Assembly: GCF_035984545.1 (NCBI RefSeq)
Contig: NZ_JAXCHP010000001.1
Location: 1,488,001 to 1,552,000 of the forward strand
Reading direction: 5' to 3'
DNA length: 64,000 nt
DNA from: Cryobacterium sp. GrIS_2_6
GTDB lineage: Bacteria; Actinomycetota; Actinomycetes; Actinomycetales; Microbacteriaceae
Below are positions 9,122 through 18,700 of this stretch, one piece after another (position 1 is the stretch's first letter; each line of letters opens with the position of its first letter). The notes beneath the pieces were generated by a model. The model saw only the letters and a program-made list of their open reading frames with translations. It ran no database searches and was not told the origin of the DNA. Made by a program: the position numbers and the translations under genes.

Positions 9122-10279
9122 CTAGGGTGCCGCAGGAGGTGCGGCAGATATGTTCGCTTGTCGCTTCGCGGCGCGCCCGCCCGCGAGTGAGGAGAGGACG
9201 ATGGTCACGAGCGCGCCGAGGAGGAGGGCCGCGCCCTCGCCGGGTACGAGTAGGTGGGCTTGCTCTCCGATCGTGGCCGCGGCGACGGGAACCCCGAGCT
9301 GGGCAGCAGATAGTAAGCCCAGAGGCAGCTCCTGACCGAGGAACCGAGTGGCGGCGTGGGTGAGCAGGGCGCCACCACCGAGCACGAGGCCCAGGAGGAT
9401 CATCTGCGGGTGCGTGACGAGGTCACCGAGGTCGAGGGACGCGCCGAGCCACACGAAGAAAAGTGGTCCGAAGAACCCATCCGCGAGTGCGAACAGCTGT
9501 CTGGCTAGCCGGCGGGGCTCGCCGATGGCGGCGACGACCAATCCGAAGGAGAACCCGGCCAACATGATCGAGACGTGGCCGAAGACCGCGACGGCCGACA
9601 TCGCAAACAGGACCGCCAATTGGATGCGGAGTTCGAGAGCGAACTTGCGCTGCTCGGAGAGCCGATGCATCCGCAGTCGAGCGCCGTTTCGTTCCAGACG
9701 CGACAACGTCACGCAGAGCACCGCAGCGGCCGCAGCGACGGCGCCCGCTCCGAGGGCGGCCCGGGCGGCGTTAGGCGGATCGATCGCCAGAGGTAGGGCG
9801 ATGATCGCGACGATGTCGGCGATGGCGACCTGGGCAGTTAGTTGCAGCACCGAGTTTCCGCGCAGCCGCAGGGAATCAATCACCGGCAGGACGAGTGCCG
9901 CCGAGGACGATGCCATCAGTACCGCGTATAGGGGAGCGTGGGCGCTCCCGAAGACGACGGCGGCACCAATACCAAGCGCCACCGCCAGGGCGGCGGCGAA
10001 CAACGCACGAACTGCGCCCGTGCCCAGTGCGGAGCGGATCTGCGCGTCCCGCACGGGCACATGTGAGCCGGCCACGAACATGATCAGAGCGAATCCGATA
10101 TCGGCCAACAGTGTGATCGATGGGTCCGACGAATCGACCAGACGGAGTCCCGTATGGCCAACGAGGATGCCGGCCAGGATCTCGCCCAGCGTCACCGGAA
10201 GATTCCACCGTCGTGGGATCGCCAGCAAAGGCCCGAGCAGGGCAACGATCGAGATGGTCGCCAGGGTTTGGAATGTCAT
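9122..10279 (-). CDS. CPA2-type cation:proton antiporter
   Basis: A 385-residue integral membrane protein with about 11-12 hydrophobic segments. The start resembles the family (IPRRWNLPVTLGEILAGILVGHTGL: NhaP/KefB type with conserved GEILaGillGP). The central part has QVAIADIVAIIALPLA, corresponding to the conserved helix with an exchange-critical Asp (D in VAIADI). The C-terminus has the LLSAAQLGVPVAAATIGEQ motif (family: sal..tqlGv..a). There is no TrkA-N domain. It probably exchanges Na+ or K+ for H+. The next gene upstream, a small ParB-fold protein, is on the same strand and ends 13 bp before this start. Confidence 0.85.
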   Translation of the reverse strand: MTFQTLATISIVALLGPLLAIPRRWNLPVTLGEILAGILVGHTGLRLVDSSDPSITLLADIGFALIMFVAGSHVPVRDAQIRSALGTGAVRALFAAALAVALGIGAAVVFGSAHAPLYAVLMASSSAALVLPVIDSLRLRGNSVLQLTAQVAIADIVAIIALPLAIDPPNAARAALGAGAVAAAAAVLCVTLSRLERNGARLRMHRLSEQRKFALELRIQLAVLFAMSAVAVFGHVSIMLAGFSFGLVVAAIGEPRRLARQLFALADGFFGPLFFVWLGASLDLGDLVTHPQMILLGLVLGGGALLTHAATRFLGQELPLGLLSAAQLGVPVAAATIGEQAHLLVPGEGAALLLGALVTIVLSSLAGGRAAKRQANISAAPPAAP

Positions 10280-10292
10280 CGCTAACCCACCA

Positions 10293-10694
10293 CTAAGGGA
10301 CGGCCGGCCGCCCCAAGATCAGGTCGGCTAGCTGCACGGGAATGTTCGTGTTCTCATCCGTGTAATACGTCGCACAGACCCGGTGGTAGCCGTCGGCAAT
10401 GTGCAGCGGCACCGCCGAAGAGAGATTGCCACGAACAAGCAGAATCGGCGAGAGCCTCACGCCAGTCCGGATCTTCAGCAAGTCAGAGGCGACGTGGGGG
10501 TTGGTCACGTCAAGGAGCGGCAGGCCCGCAGCCCGCAGAATGTCCTTGGCCTTCTTAGTGGTGATCGGCGCGTCCTGGAGCGCCTGCACGGTGGCGTCGA
10601 CGCCCTCCGCTTGCACGAGCAGGTGCAAGTAGTCCGCGGCGCTCGGGTAGTCCTGCGCCTCGGGCAACTCCAGCCATTTGACTTTTCTGGGCAT
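10293..10694 (-). CDS. Small ParB-fold (ParB/Srx-like) protein
   Basis: Starts at ATG 10694 with GGAAGGCC just upstream; the longer open frame upstream has no ribosome site and unrelated composition. The 133 residues begin MPRKVKWLELPEAQDYPSA and contain DLLKIRTGVRLSPILLVRG followed by LHIADGYHRVCATYY. The IADGYHR motif matches the ParB/sulfiredoxin fold G-x-H-R signature. Proteins of this type occur as stand-alone, uncharacterised actinobacterial genes; they are not partition proteins. A role in nucleotide binding is plausible but unproven. It is probably co-transcribed with the antiporter. Confidence 0.75.
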   Translation of the reverse strand: MPRKVKWLELPEAQDYPSAADYLHLLVQAEGVDATVQALQDAPITTKKAKDILRAAGLPLLDVTNPHVASDLLKIRTGVRLSPILLVRGNLSSAVPLHIADGYHRVCATYYTDENTNIPVQLADLILGRPAVP

Positions 10695-10990
10695 GGTGGC
10701 CTTCCCTTGATTTTCGAGCAGGCTTTGGGAATGAACTTCCGGCCCTTCGCGGGCCGGAATCCACCGCCCGATAGCTTGAGCGTAGTAGTGATCCTGCTGC
10801 GATGGAGGCAGCCGCGATGCAGGTGTCACAAGTGCATCAATTTGCGCTGAGCTCGACTTACGGCGATGAAGAGCCTCCCGGTAGGTAAGTTCATCGTCGA
10901 TGAATTGCACGGTCAGTGAGATTCTTCTTCACTTGCCCTGTAACGACCGATACCGGGATTTTCGGCGTGGAAAACGCCGCATCTGAGTAC

Positions 10991-11041
10991 GCCGACGGCA
11001 TCGGACATCGCGGTAACGCCGTCGAAACCGATTTGGGCGGC
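10991..11041 (-). pseudogene. Fragment of an LCP-family gene
   Basis: Seventeen codons on the minus strand read AAQIGFDGVTAMSDAVG, nearly the same as the AAEISFDGVTAMSNAVG motif of the intact LCP protein at 857-2185. Nothing else of the gene is recognisable. It abuts an IS3 transposase fragment on the other strand. Confidence 0.55.
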
Positions 11042-11044
11042 AAA

Positions 11045-11155
11045 GGGGTCGAACTGATCCGGAACCGCGGGCCCTGGCACGACATCGACGACCTCGAGCT
11101 CGCCGTCGCCGAGCACATCGACTGGTTCAATAACCGCCGACTCCACGGCAACGGG
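11045..11155 (+). pseudogene. IS3-family transposase fragment (OrfB C-terminus)
   Basis: The + strand reads RNRGPWHDIDDLELAVAEHI then DWFNNRRLHG, the hallmark C-terminus of IS3-family integrase-type transposases (family: GPW.giddlE.at..WvdWfN.RRLH). Only about 35 residues of the element survive, and no terminal repeats were found. Confidence 0.7.
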
Positions 11156-11491
11156 CACGCTGAAGCCTCTACTAGACCCGGGCTAGACATCCGTCAAGAT
11201 CCCACGCCGGGCCTTTCGTCTATCCGGACATCGTCAGCCTGACGCCGCCGATGCGCAGACACCAAATCAGAGGGCCCTAAAACCCATCGTCACCGAAGCA
11301 AACGGCCACCTCGTCACCCCACGAGACGCGCAACAACAATTTCCGGCCCGCCCACCAAGTGGCTATCCGGTCTCTGTATCCAGGCTTCAGAGATTTCTCG
11401 TCCGGTCGCGTGTTCAAAGGCATTTCAAGTCCGACCGACGCGTCTGACTTGACCGCGTCCGCATGAGGTTCACCGGCCACGTCATCGCTAT

Positions 11492-11644
11492 TCATAGAGA
11501 TACCGGCCAGTCCGGGCGTTCTGAGCGCGCGTAAGCCAGCGGAGGGGTCGTCAGGTCGCCGCCGGCGAAACTGCACCGGGTCTGCCCTGCCGCCGGCACG
11601 AGGGCCGAGCCCAAAGCCAAAAGCGTGCGGTTAACAGTGGCCAT
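11492..11644 (-). pseudogene. Truncated lipoprotein gene, sibling of 29727-30326
   Basis: From ATG 11644 the frame reads MATVNRTLLALGSALVPAAG and then diverges. The upstream 170 bp and the start region are clearly duplicated from, or shared with, the lipoprotein locus at 29.7-30.5 kb. No lipobox Cys follows in a sensible place and the frame soon becomes unlike the sibling, so I call it a dead copy. Confidence 0.45.
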
Positions 11645-11820
11645 GTTCTGTTTCCCCCAAGTAGTCGGTGCCTGTTCACCGTACCGGCCGGCGGGATACT
11701 GCTCTTTCGCCAGACACATGCGCGGGACGCCGCCTAGGCGCGAACCTACCCGCTTCCCTGTGATCCCGGAGCTCTGAGCCCTCTGACCCCCATTTAGGCC
11801 ATCAGCCCCTTCTCACTTGG
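11620..11820 (-). repeat. Conserved leader block, copy 1
   Basis: About 200 bp here match 30300-30506 at roughly three bases in four. Shared landmarks in transcription order: TTAGGCC-type block near the distal end, CCGCGCATGT, GGTGAAC, GGGGGAAACAGAAC and ATG. The leader is better conserved than the coding part that follows, suggesting a functional promoter or structured leader. Confidence 0.6.
11716..11725 (-). promoter_or_regulatory. CCGCGCATGT element, 72 bp before the truncated lipoprotein start
   Basis: An exact copy of the 10-bp element found upstream of six genes or gene remnants in this window, read in the direction of the gene. This copy and that at 30398 are part of one duplicated leader. 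Confidence 0.5.
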
Positions 11821-12218
11821 ACACCTGAAATATTGCCGATGATTTGGGCCTCTATGACTACAACCGGTCGGCACTCCTACGCCGAGCATGCCACTGCCCT
11901 TGGAACCGAAGGACTCACGCAATAGACCATGGCGAACCACGATGCAGACGCTTTCGGTGACGTCGCATGCAAGGCCACAGGCGTCAGTACTCGAGGAGCG
12001 CCGCTTCGACTACCACAGTCCTTGGGCTCGTCTTCGATACGGACTCCACTCTAAGAAACGGAGGGCATGAGTTCTCGCCGAGCTCCGCGTGGTCGCTTCG
12101 CTGTCCGAATGCTCCGCGACAACTCAATCGCGCATACGACGTCGCGCGGATGCGCGGTGGCGCACTAGTTGCTGATTTGCTGATTTGCTGGACTGCGTGA
12201 CCGCGGGACCGCGGGACC

Positions 12219-12332
12219 GCTAGCTTGCTAGTTTGCTAGTTTGCTAGTTTACTAGTTTGCTAGTTTGCTAGTTTGCTAGTTTGCTAGTTTGCTCGAAATC
12301 TTGCTAGCAATCTTGCTAGCAATCTTGCTAGC
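12219..12332. repeat. CTAG-rich tandem array (8-bp then 12-bp units)
   Basis: Nine consecutive 8-bp units (GCTAGTTT, with one GCTAGCTT and one ACTAGTTT) run from 12219 to 12290. After a short spacer come three exact 12-bp units AATCTTGCTAGC (12297-12332). Twelve CTAG tetranucleotides thus occur in 114 bp, although CTAG is usually rare in bacterial DNA. Just upstream there are also short repeats (ATTTGCTG, CCGCGGGA). No coding function is apparent. Possible roles are a protein-binding array such as a partition or origin site of the neighbouring element, or replication slippage debris. Confidence 0.85.
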
Positions 12333-13073
12333 GAGTTTCCTCGCCGTTGGCTTCTCACATTCGAGGTGCGAGCTCGCTACAACGCGAGATAGATAGCTAC
12401 CCGGTCTTGCGCCCGTCGACATCGACGTCGACGTCGACAAATTCGAACACCCAAACACCTTTCGTGGTGGCCGTGACCTATGGCAGTGACCGCTCGGCCC
12501 CGTGAACACCGTCCGGTGCTGGGTAACGGACCTTACATTCGCCAGGTCCCCCGAGCAGCACCCGCGACACCGACCACGCGCACTGCACCGCCGGCCGCCT
12601 GGTCCAGTTCCTGGAACAGCCGTCGCTCCGCCATTCCGGTCGGAGGCCCGCGGACCTCAGATCGCAATCAGCCATCGCGTCGCCGCGAAGGCGAAAATGC
12701 CAGCCTCGTCCTCACAAACCGGGCCAACCCCTGAGCACCGGATCCTGCCGCATCTTCAGCGCCACCGGCGCAACGCCGTCTCGAACCTCCCCCACTATCG
12801 TCCCGAGGCCGCGCACCGGAAAGCGCCAACTGAAACAGATCAGAGCGTGCCTACCAGTGCGTGCTCCCACGGCCGAAAGTAGTCAGATGTGGCGACGAAA
12901 GCCCAATGTTGGTCAGAGCGGAGTCTGTCGTAGTCGTGCTGTTGCTGAGAACGAGGCCAGCGGAGCGAGAATTTGCAGTTTCTGGGCCGACAAGCGTCGG
13001 GCAGGCTCGGACACTTCAGCGCAGACACTAGCAGACTCTTCGTGGCCTGCGGTCATAAGTGAGGATAATTCGT
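12333..13073. other. Non-coding stretch between CTAG array and iterons
   Basis: No frame shows family features. A short GTCGAC repeat (CGTCGACATCGACGTCGACG) is present around 12414-12437. The region may belong to the replication or maintenance segment of the mobile element that follows. Confidence 0.4.
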
Positions 13074-13175
13074 GATTACCACGATTACCAGACCGTACCA
13101 GGATCGTGCAACCTTGCGATCCCAATGATTCAGAGGGCAGCACGGCCCCTCTACCTACTTATTACCAAATTACCC
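13074..13175. repeat. Iteron cluster, left part (four ATTACC units)
   Basis: ATTACC occurs at 13075, 13084 (tandem 9-bp units GATTACCAC, GATTACCAG), 13161 and 13169 (8 bp apart). The following 40 bp are AT-rich and contain TATATAT. Together with four more copies on the far side of the IS21 element, and directly upstream of a replication-type protein, they look like origin iterons. Confidence 0.55.
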
Positions 13176-13310
13176 ATTTTTAATCTATGTATATATGGGA
13201 AGAATCTTAAGAGTGCCTTGCATAGAGGAATGATGTTAACGCCGACCGAAAATAGGGCCAGTATCGCCGATTGAAAACAGGGCCACCGACCATTATGGAA
13301 GGTGATCAAT

Positions 13311-14549
13311 ATGGATGATTGGGCGAAGATACGCCAACTGTTTTCCACGGGCCAGTACTCGAAGCGGGAGATCGGCCGGCTCGTCGGGGTGTCCCGGGGA
13401 ACGGTGGATCGGGCGTTGGAAACGGACCGGCTCCCGAAGTACCAGCGGCCCGCGGTCGGGTCGAGTTTTGATGCGTTCGCCCCGCAGGTTCGGGTGTTGT
13501 TGGCCGTGACGCCGACGATGGCCGCGTCCACGCTCGCGGAGCGGGTTGGCTGGCTCGGGTCGGCGTCGGTGTTCCGGGACAAAGTCGCGGGGATCCGGCC
13601 GGAGTACGTGCCGCCGGACCCCGCGGACCGGCTCGTGCACGAGCCCGGACAGCAGGTCCAGTGCGACTTGTGGTTCCCGCACGAGGACCTCCCGCTCGGC
13701 CACGGGCAGCAGGGCGCGCCGCCGGTGCTGGTGATGACGTCCACGTTCTCCGGGTTCTTCCAAGCCCTGATGCTGCCGTCTCGGAAAACACCGGACCTGC
13801 TCGGCGGGATGTGGTCCCTGCTCCAGGCCGCCCGCGCGGTCCCGCGACGGTTGCTCTGGGACAACGAGTCCGGCATCGGCCGCGGCAAGCTCACCGAGCC
13901 TACTGCCGCGTTCGCGGGCACCCTCGGCACCGAGGTCAAGCTCCTCAAGGCCCGGGATCCGGAGTCCAAGGGTATGGTCGAGCGGCGGAACCGGTTCTTC
14001 CGGTCCTCGTTCATGCCGGGCCGGGTGTTCGTGTCCCCGCAGGACTTCAACGAGCAGCTCGCGTCCTGGCTGCCGGTGGCCAACGCGCGTCACTCCCGGT
14101 CCCGGCGCGCCCGCCCGGTCGACCTGATCGACCAGGACCGGGCCGCGATGCGCCCGTTGTCGCCGGTGGCGCCGGACGTGTTGTTCCGGAACACGGTGCG
14201 TCTGCCGCGGGATTACTACGTCAGGGTGCACTCCAACGACTACTCCGTCGCGCCGGCCCTGATCGGCAGGCTCGTGGACGTGACCGCTGACCTTGAGCAG
14301 GTCCACGTCGCCCACAACGGTGTCACCGTCACCTCTCACGACCGGGCCTGGGCCCGGCAGCTGACCATCACCGACCCCGACCATGTCATCCAGGCGGCCG
14401 TGCTCCGGCGTCAGTTCCAGAGCCTGCACCGCCATCACCGGCCCCAGGCCCACGTCGCGTTCGTCGAGTCGGCGAGCCTGTCGGACTATGACGATGTGTT
14501 CGGTGTCGATATCGGTCCCGGCCTGATCGAGTTGGGGAGGCTCGCGTGA
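13311..14549 (+). CDS. istA: IstA transposase of IS21 element 1
   Basis: DDE recombinase of the IS21 family. ATG 13311 follows GGAAGG at suitable spacing (a GTG lies at 13302). N-terminal HTH (YSKREIGRLVGVSRGTVDRAL), then the catalytic core with QCDLWF (first Asp), RRLLWDNES (second Asp) and SKGMVERRNRFFRSSF (Glu), followed by the C-terminal beta domain. 412 residues is at the short end of the family but appears complete. It overlaps istB by the usual 4 bp. Confidence 0.93.
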   Translation: MDDWAKIRQLFSTGQYSKREIGRLVGVSRGTVDRALETDRLPKYQRPAVGSSFDAFAPQVRVLLAVTPTMAASTLAERVGWLGSASVFRDKVAGIRPEYVPPDPADRLVHEPGQQVQCDLWFPHEDLPLGHGQQGAPPVLVMTSTFSGFFQALMLPSRKTPDLLGGMWSLLQAARAVPRRLLWDNESGIGRGKLTEPTAAFAGTLGTEVKLLKARDPESKGMVERRNRFFRSSFMPGRVFVSPQDFNEQLASWLPVANARHSRSRRARPVDLIDQDRAAMRPLSPVAPDVLFRNTVRLPRDYYVRVHSNDYSVAPALIGRLVDVTADLEQVHVAHNGVTVTSHDRAWARQLTITDPDHVIQAAVLRRQFQSLHRHHRPQAHVAFVESASLSDYDDVFGVDIGPGLIELGRLA

Positions 14550-15301
14550 GCGGCGCGGCGTCTCAGATCGAGTACTACGCCCGCGCGTTGCGCGCCCCGA
14601 GGATCGGTGACGCGTTCCGGCGCCTGGGCGATCAGGCCCGCGACGCGGGCTGGTCCCACGAGGAATACCTTGCCGCGGTCCTCTCCCGCGAGGTCTCGGA
14701 GCGGGAAGCGTCCGGCGCGGCCCTGCGGATCAAAGCGGCCCGGTTCCCCGGCCACAAGACCCTAGAGGACTTCAACTTCGATCACCAGCCCTCCGCGGAC
14801 CGGAACCTGATCGCCCACCTCGGCACGAGCGTGTTCGTCACAGAGGCGAAGAACATCGTGCTCCTCGGGCCGCCCGGCACGGGCAAGACCCACCTCGCCG
14901 TCGCTCTGGGCGTCCAGGCCGCCAAACACGGCCACCGTGTCCTCTTCGACACCGCGACAGGCTGGGTCGCCCGACTCCAAGAGGCCCATTCCCGCGGCAA
15001 GCTCGCCGCGGAACTGATCCGGCTCCGCCGTTACAGCGTGCTGATCTGCGACGAAGTCGGCTACATCCCGTTCGACCAGGACGCGGCGAACCTGTTCTTC
15101 CAGCTCGTCGCGAGCCGCTACGAACACGCGTCCTTGATCCTGACGAGCAACCTGTCATTCGGACGCTGGGGCGAGGTCTTCGGCGACCCCACCGTCGCGT
15201 CCGCGATGATCGACCGCATCGTCCACCACGCCGACGTCCTCAGCCTCAAAGGCAACAGCTACCGGCTCAAAAGCCACCAGCCCGCCGCCGATACGGCATA
15301 G
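14546..15301 (+). CDS. istB: IstB helper ATPase of IS21 element 1
   Basis: AAA+ ATPase that assists IstA in target selection. GTG 14546 overlaps the istA stop (GTGA). Walker A GPPGTGKTHLAVALG, Walker B YSVLICDEVGYIPFD, sensor region LILTSNLSFGRWGEVFGD, and the C-terminal IDRIVHHADVLSLKGNSYRL are all intact. 251 residues is typical. Confidence 0.93.
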   Translation: MSGAASQIEYYARALRAPRIGDAFRRLGDQARDAGWSHEEYLAAVLSREVSEREASGAALRIKAARFPGHKTLEDFNFDHQPSADRNLIAHLGTSVFVTEAKNIVLLGPPGTGKTHLAVALGVQAAKHGHRVLFDTATGWVARLQEAHSRGKLAAELIRLRRYSVLICDEVGYIPFDQDAANLFFQLVASRYEHASLILTSNLSFGRWGEVFGDPTVASAMIDRIVHHADVLSLKGNSYRLKSHQPAADTA

Positions 15302-15411
15302 TAGAAACACACATGGTGGTCCTGTTTTCAAACGGCACTATTGGCCCTGTTTTGGGTCGGCGTCAACAAATGACCCTTCTTTCCGACTCTCTATGTATTA
15401 CAGGCTGCCCA

Positions 15412-15484
15412 GCTGGTAATGAGGTAATCGACGTGCGTATATATCGTTTCATCAGGGATAAAAAGATTACCAACGCGTGGTAAT
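15412..15484. repeat. Iteron cluster, right part, with ATTACCA/TGGTAAT palindrome
   Basis: GGTAAT occurs at 15415 and 15423 (8 bp apart, the same spacing as the pair at 13161/13169 but inverted). A near-perfect palindrome, ATTACCA-ACGCG-TGGTAAT, spans 15466-15484. Between them lie GTATATATCG and an A-rich run. This is the right half of the iteron region split by IS21 element 1 and lies 300 bp upstream of the replication gene. Confidence 0.55.
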
Positions 15485-15785
15485 GCGATGGTCAGGTTGC
15501 AACCTGACGGCACCGGCACCGGCACCGGCACCGGTTTCGCAGCCAGCGGCACGCCTGCGCGCGATCCTCAAGCCGCTACAACCCGTCCGTTCCGACCACT
15601 GCGACTTCATGCCGACGGACGACGTCGCTACTCGGGATGCGCGGAGGCTCGTACGGCATGGTCAAGCCAGTGATGCGCTGACCAGCAGACTTGATCTGAA
15701 GGCGTACGTGTTCGAATCAGTGCGCCGCATCAATTCACATTGCCGGGCCTTCATTCTGCCCCTGAAACAGAAGACTGATGACTGA
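15477..15785 (+). CDS. Possible small gene overlapping the replication gene
   Basis: A 102-codon frame ends 8 bp inside the start of the replication gene, an arrangement typical of translational coupling. The N-terminal part covers a GGCACC repeat giving an Ala-Pro run, and the rest (DVATRDARRLVRHGQASDAL) is not recognised. Its beginning overlaps the iteron palindrome. Weakly supported. Confidence 0.25.
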   Translation: MVMRWSGCNLTAPAPAPAPVSQPAARLRAILKPLQPVRSDHCDFMPTDDVATRDARRLVRHGQASDALTSRLDLKAYVFESVRRINSHCRAFILPLKQKTDD

Positions 15786-18700
15786 ATCTGCCTCAAATGA
15801 GTTCCCAACCACCCCGTTGCAACCGGAAGCCTTCGCACCGTTCGTCAAGCCCACCGAAGCGGCCTTGCTGGTTCGGTATGGCATAGCTCCGCTGGTCGCC
15901 GCAGCGCGCGGATATCGCACCCTTGACCGCTTGTCGGTCCCAGATCTTGCAAAGTCCGAAGGCCTGGGCTCGATAACGTCGAAAGGTCACCGTGCGGTCC
16001 TCGATATGGTTCGAACCGATTCTGCCCTCATATTGCCGTGGTACCGCGTCGATCTTGTCACGGCAGCGCAGAGCGCCGGCCAGACGCCGGCACCGACTAC
16101 GACTCAGTTGCGCTCATCCTCGTCATCCTCAGGCTCCCCGAGCACGATGATGCTTGGTTCGGACCTTGTGATGGATGTTCACCCGGCGACTCCGCCCGGA
16201 TGGTGCGCCGCGTCCCCCACCTTGCTTGTCACTAAGGGGGTACTGAATGGCGACCGTGCTCTAACATCTCTGCTCCGAGCTCATCTGATCGATGACGAAG
16301 TACTCGCAACAGGCGCCGACATTTCTCCCGCGGAGGCCATACGCACGCTCCATGCTTTGATGCTTGGCATTCGACCATCGGATCGTGTCACGGTCCTGGC
16401 CGTTGTGGACAGCGCGCGACCACCAAGTTCAGAAGTCTGGGAGGTTATGCAACTGGCAGGGCGCGAGATGATCCTCGCCCTCGGCGGCAACGAATCCTCC
16501 GATTGGAACGCCTGGAGTCGTTCTAATGACTTGTGGACCTCGGGCGAGAGTCGGAACGCCGTTATGAAGATCGTGGGGGTCGAGTCGAAGGATCCTCAAA
16601 CGCAGCCTCGCGAAACTCGGCCCAGCGCGCTTCCCCAGATTAGTGGCGATCCCGATTCGGGCGATCATGCCCTCGGCAGCGAGGTTCTGTCCGAGGGCGG
16701 CTTGGTCTGGAGCGATTTGCTCTCCAGCGCTGTTCCAAGAATGCCCGAGGCGCCGGCGCGTACCCGCGGTGCCACCGAGATTGGCGCCTGGAGAGTGTCC
16801 CTCGACGGTTGTGGGGTCCAACAGCTGTGCCGCCGCGAGAACTTGTTCGGCCACGCCTCCTCACCTGAGTGGGAGGACCGCATCGCTATTGGCGGCCAGG
16901 TCATCGCGATGGAAACGCACCGTGCCCCGACAGAGCTCGAAGTATCGACTGGGAGGTTCGGAGCAGGGGTGAACAAGGATACGCCGTTCGGTCCTTCAAC
17001 GTGCCGAATCCGTCTTCAGTGGCTTCGAGAGGACTTCACTATTGATTCGGCCGACGTTACCGGTCCGGCTACCTTGTTGATGTATCCACCAGAGCACTGG
17101 GACCGACGTGGTGCTTATGTTCCGAACAATCTTTTGCAGCATCCCGCATGGCCTCCACATGGCGCCCGTGGTCATGAATGGTTGAGAGCTATCAAAGCCA
17201 ACCAATCAATAGCAACCGCCGAAATACTCGTCTGGGACACCATGGGATGGGTCCCAGTGGAGGCCTCACCGATCTGTGCCTTCATTTCCGGTGGAACAGT
17301 GATTGCACGAAACGTGACCGATCGGGACCGCACTCATGCGGGCGTGACAAACACCGTTCTGCCCGGTGCGTCGGGCTTCGCGCTTCCAGACTCGCCGCAC
17401 CCAGTCATGTCAGAGATGTGGAAGGAGCAGGTTCGGAACGATTTGCGCAGCCTCCGCGAGACGTACATCGAAAATGCCCCGTGGCGAGACCGCAACGTCG
17501 CCGCCTTGGTTATGGCGGCAGGCATGCGACCCTCCGTGCCGTCGCCCTGCACGACGGTCATCTGGTTTCAAGGCGCTTCCGGATCCGGAAAGAGTTTCAC
17601 CGTCTCGCAGATACTGTCCTTCCACCAAAGAGGCCCCATATGGACTGACAAGCACCTCCCCGGCGCCATAAGAGACACAGCCACAGGGAGCGAGCAGGCC
17701 GTTGCTCAAACGAATATTTGGGTTTTGGACGACTTGGCACCGACCCAGGAAGGACAAAAATACCGGGCAGAAGAAGACAAGGCGGGCACTCTCGTCCGAT
17801 CGGTCCATGGCAACTTCGGCAAGCGACGATCAGGTATCGACCTGAAGGCCCGCGAAGTCTTCACACCGCATGCCCTGCTCGTCCTGACCGCTGAGAACGA
17901 GCACTCGATCTCGTCGGTGCGTGACCGCACGATAATTGTGAACCTCAGCATCAATTCGCTCGTGAATGACGCCGCTCGAGACCGGTTGGAGCGATTTCGC
18001 GACAATAACCGCGCCCCTGGGCGTCTTCTGGCTGCGGCGGCGCAAGCTTTTCAGTACGTGGCTGAACGCGACAGTTGGCCAAACATGCTGGGAATTCTGA
18101 CGGGCGAGACCCCGGAAGCTGTTGGGGCCGAGGGGGCAGGGAATGCCGCTCAGTCGTTCAAGACGCGATATGAGCGCCTCGCAAAGGATCGCATTTCACG
18201 CGCCGTGTCCGGTGGGAAACCGGACGTTCGCCACCGCGAGATGGCTGTCGATTTGATGCTCGGGCTTGCGCCATTGAGTATCCTCGCTGAAATGGTCGGT
18301 GACTCGGAAATGAGCGGTCTTCTTGACCCGGAGCGCTCCGACGGTCTCCCTGCCAGGATCGCGAGTTTCGCAGTGTCATCCTTCGAGGCCCAGGCTGAAT
18401 CGACGCCGGTTATCGCACTCCTTGGCGCCATCCGCGAAACCCTCGCGGCAGGTCACGCGCATATCTTGAATCCACAGAACCCCTCGCAGCCTCCGTTGCC
18501 CATTTCCGACAGATTCGGGAACAACGCTCTCGGCTGGAGGACGGACCCTGACGGAAAGATGCAACCGTTGGGTCGCTCCATCGGCTACCTCAAAGCCAAC
18601 CGAGGCGGTCCGCTGAACATCGTGATGCTAAACCGCCAGAACGCCTTTGACGAGGCACAACGGCATTACCCCAAGGCGTTGCCGCCAGGGACAAGCGTCT

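Larger units (their letters stand above)
13234..15368 (+). mobile_element. IS21-family element 1, complete
   Basis: Ends are TGTTAACGCCGACC at 13234 and the complement TGTTGACGCCGACC ending at 15368. Each end contains two GAAAAnAGGGCC-type repeats, as usual for IS21 transposase-binding sites. A perfect 5-bp target duplication AATGA flanks it (13229-13233 and 15369-15373), so the insertion is recent. It splits the iteron cluster into two halves. Confidence 0.92.

Noticed and set aside
12219..12332. CRISPR-like array
   Set aside because: Units are 8 and 12 bp with no spacers of constant length and no cas genes in the window.
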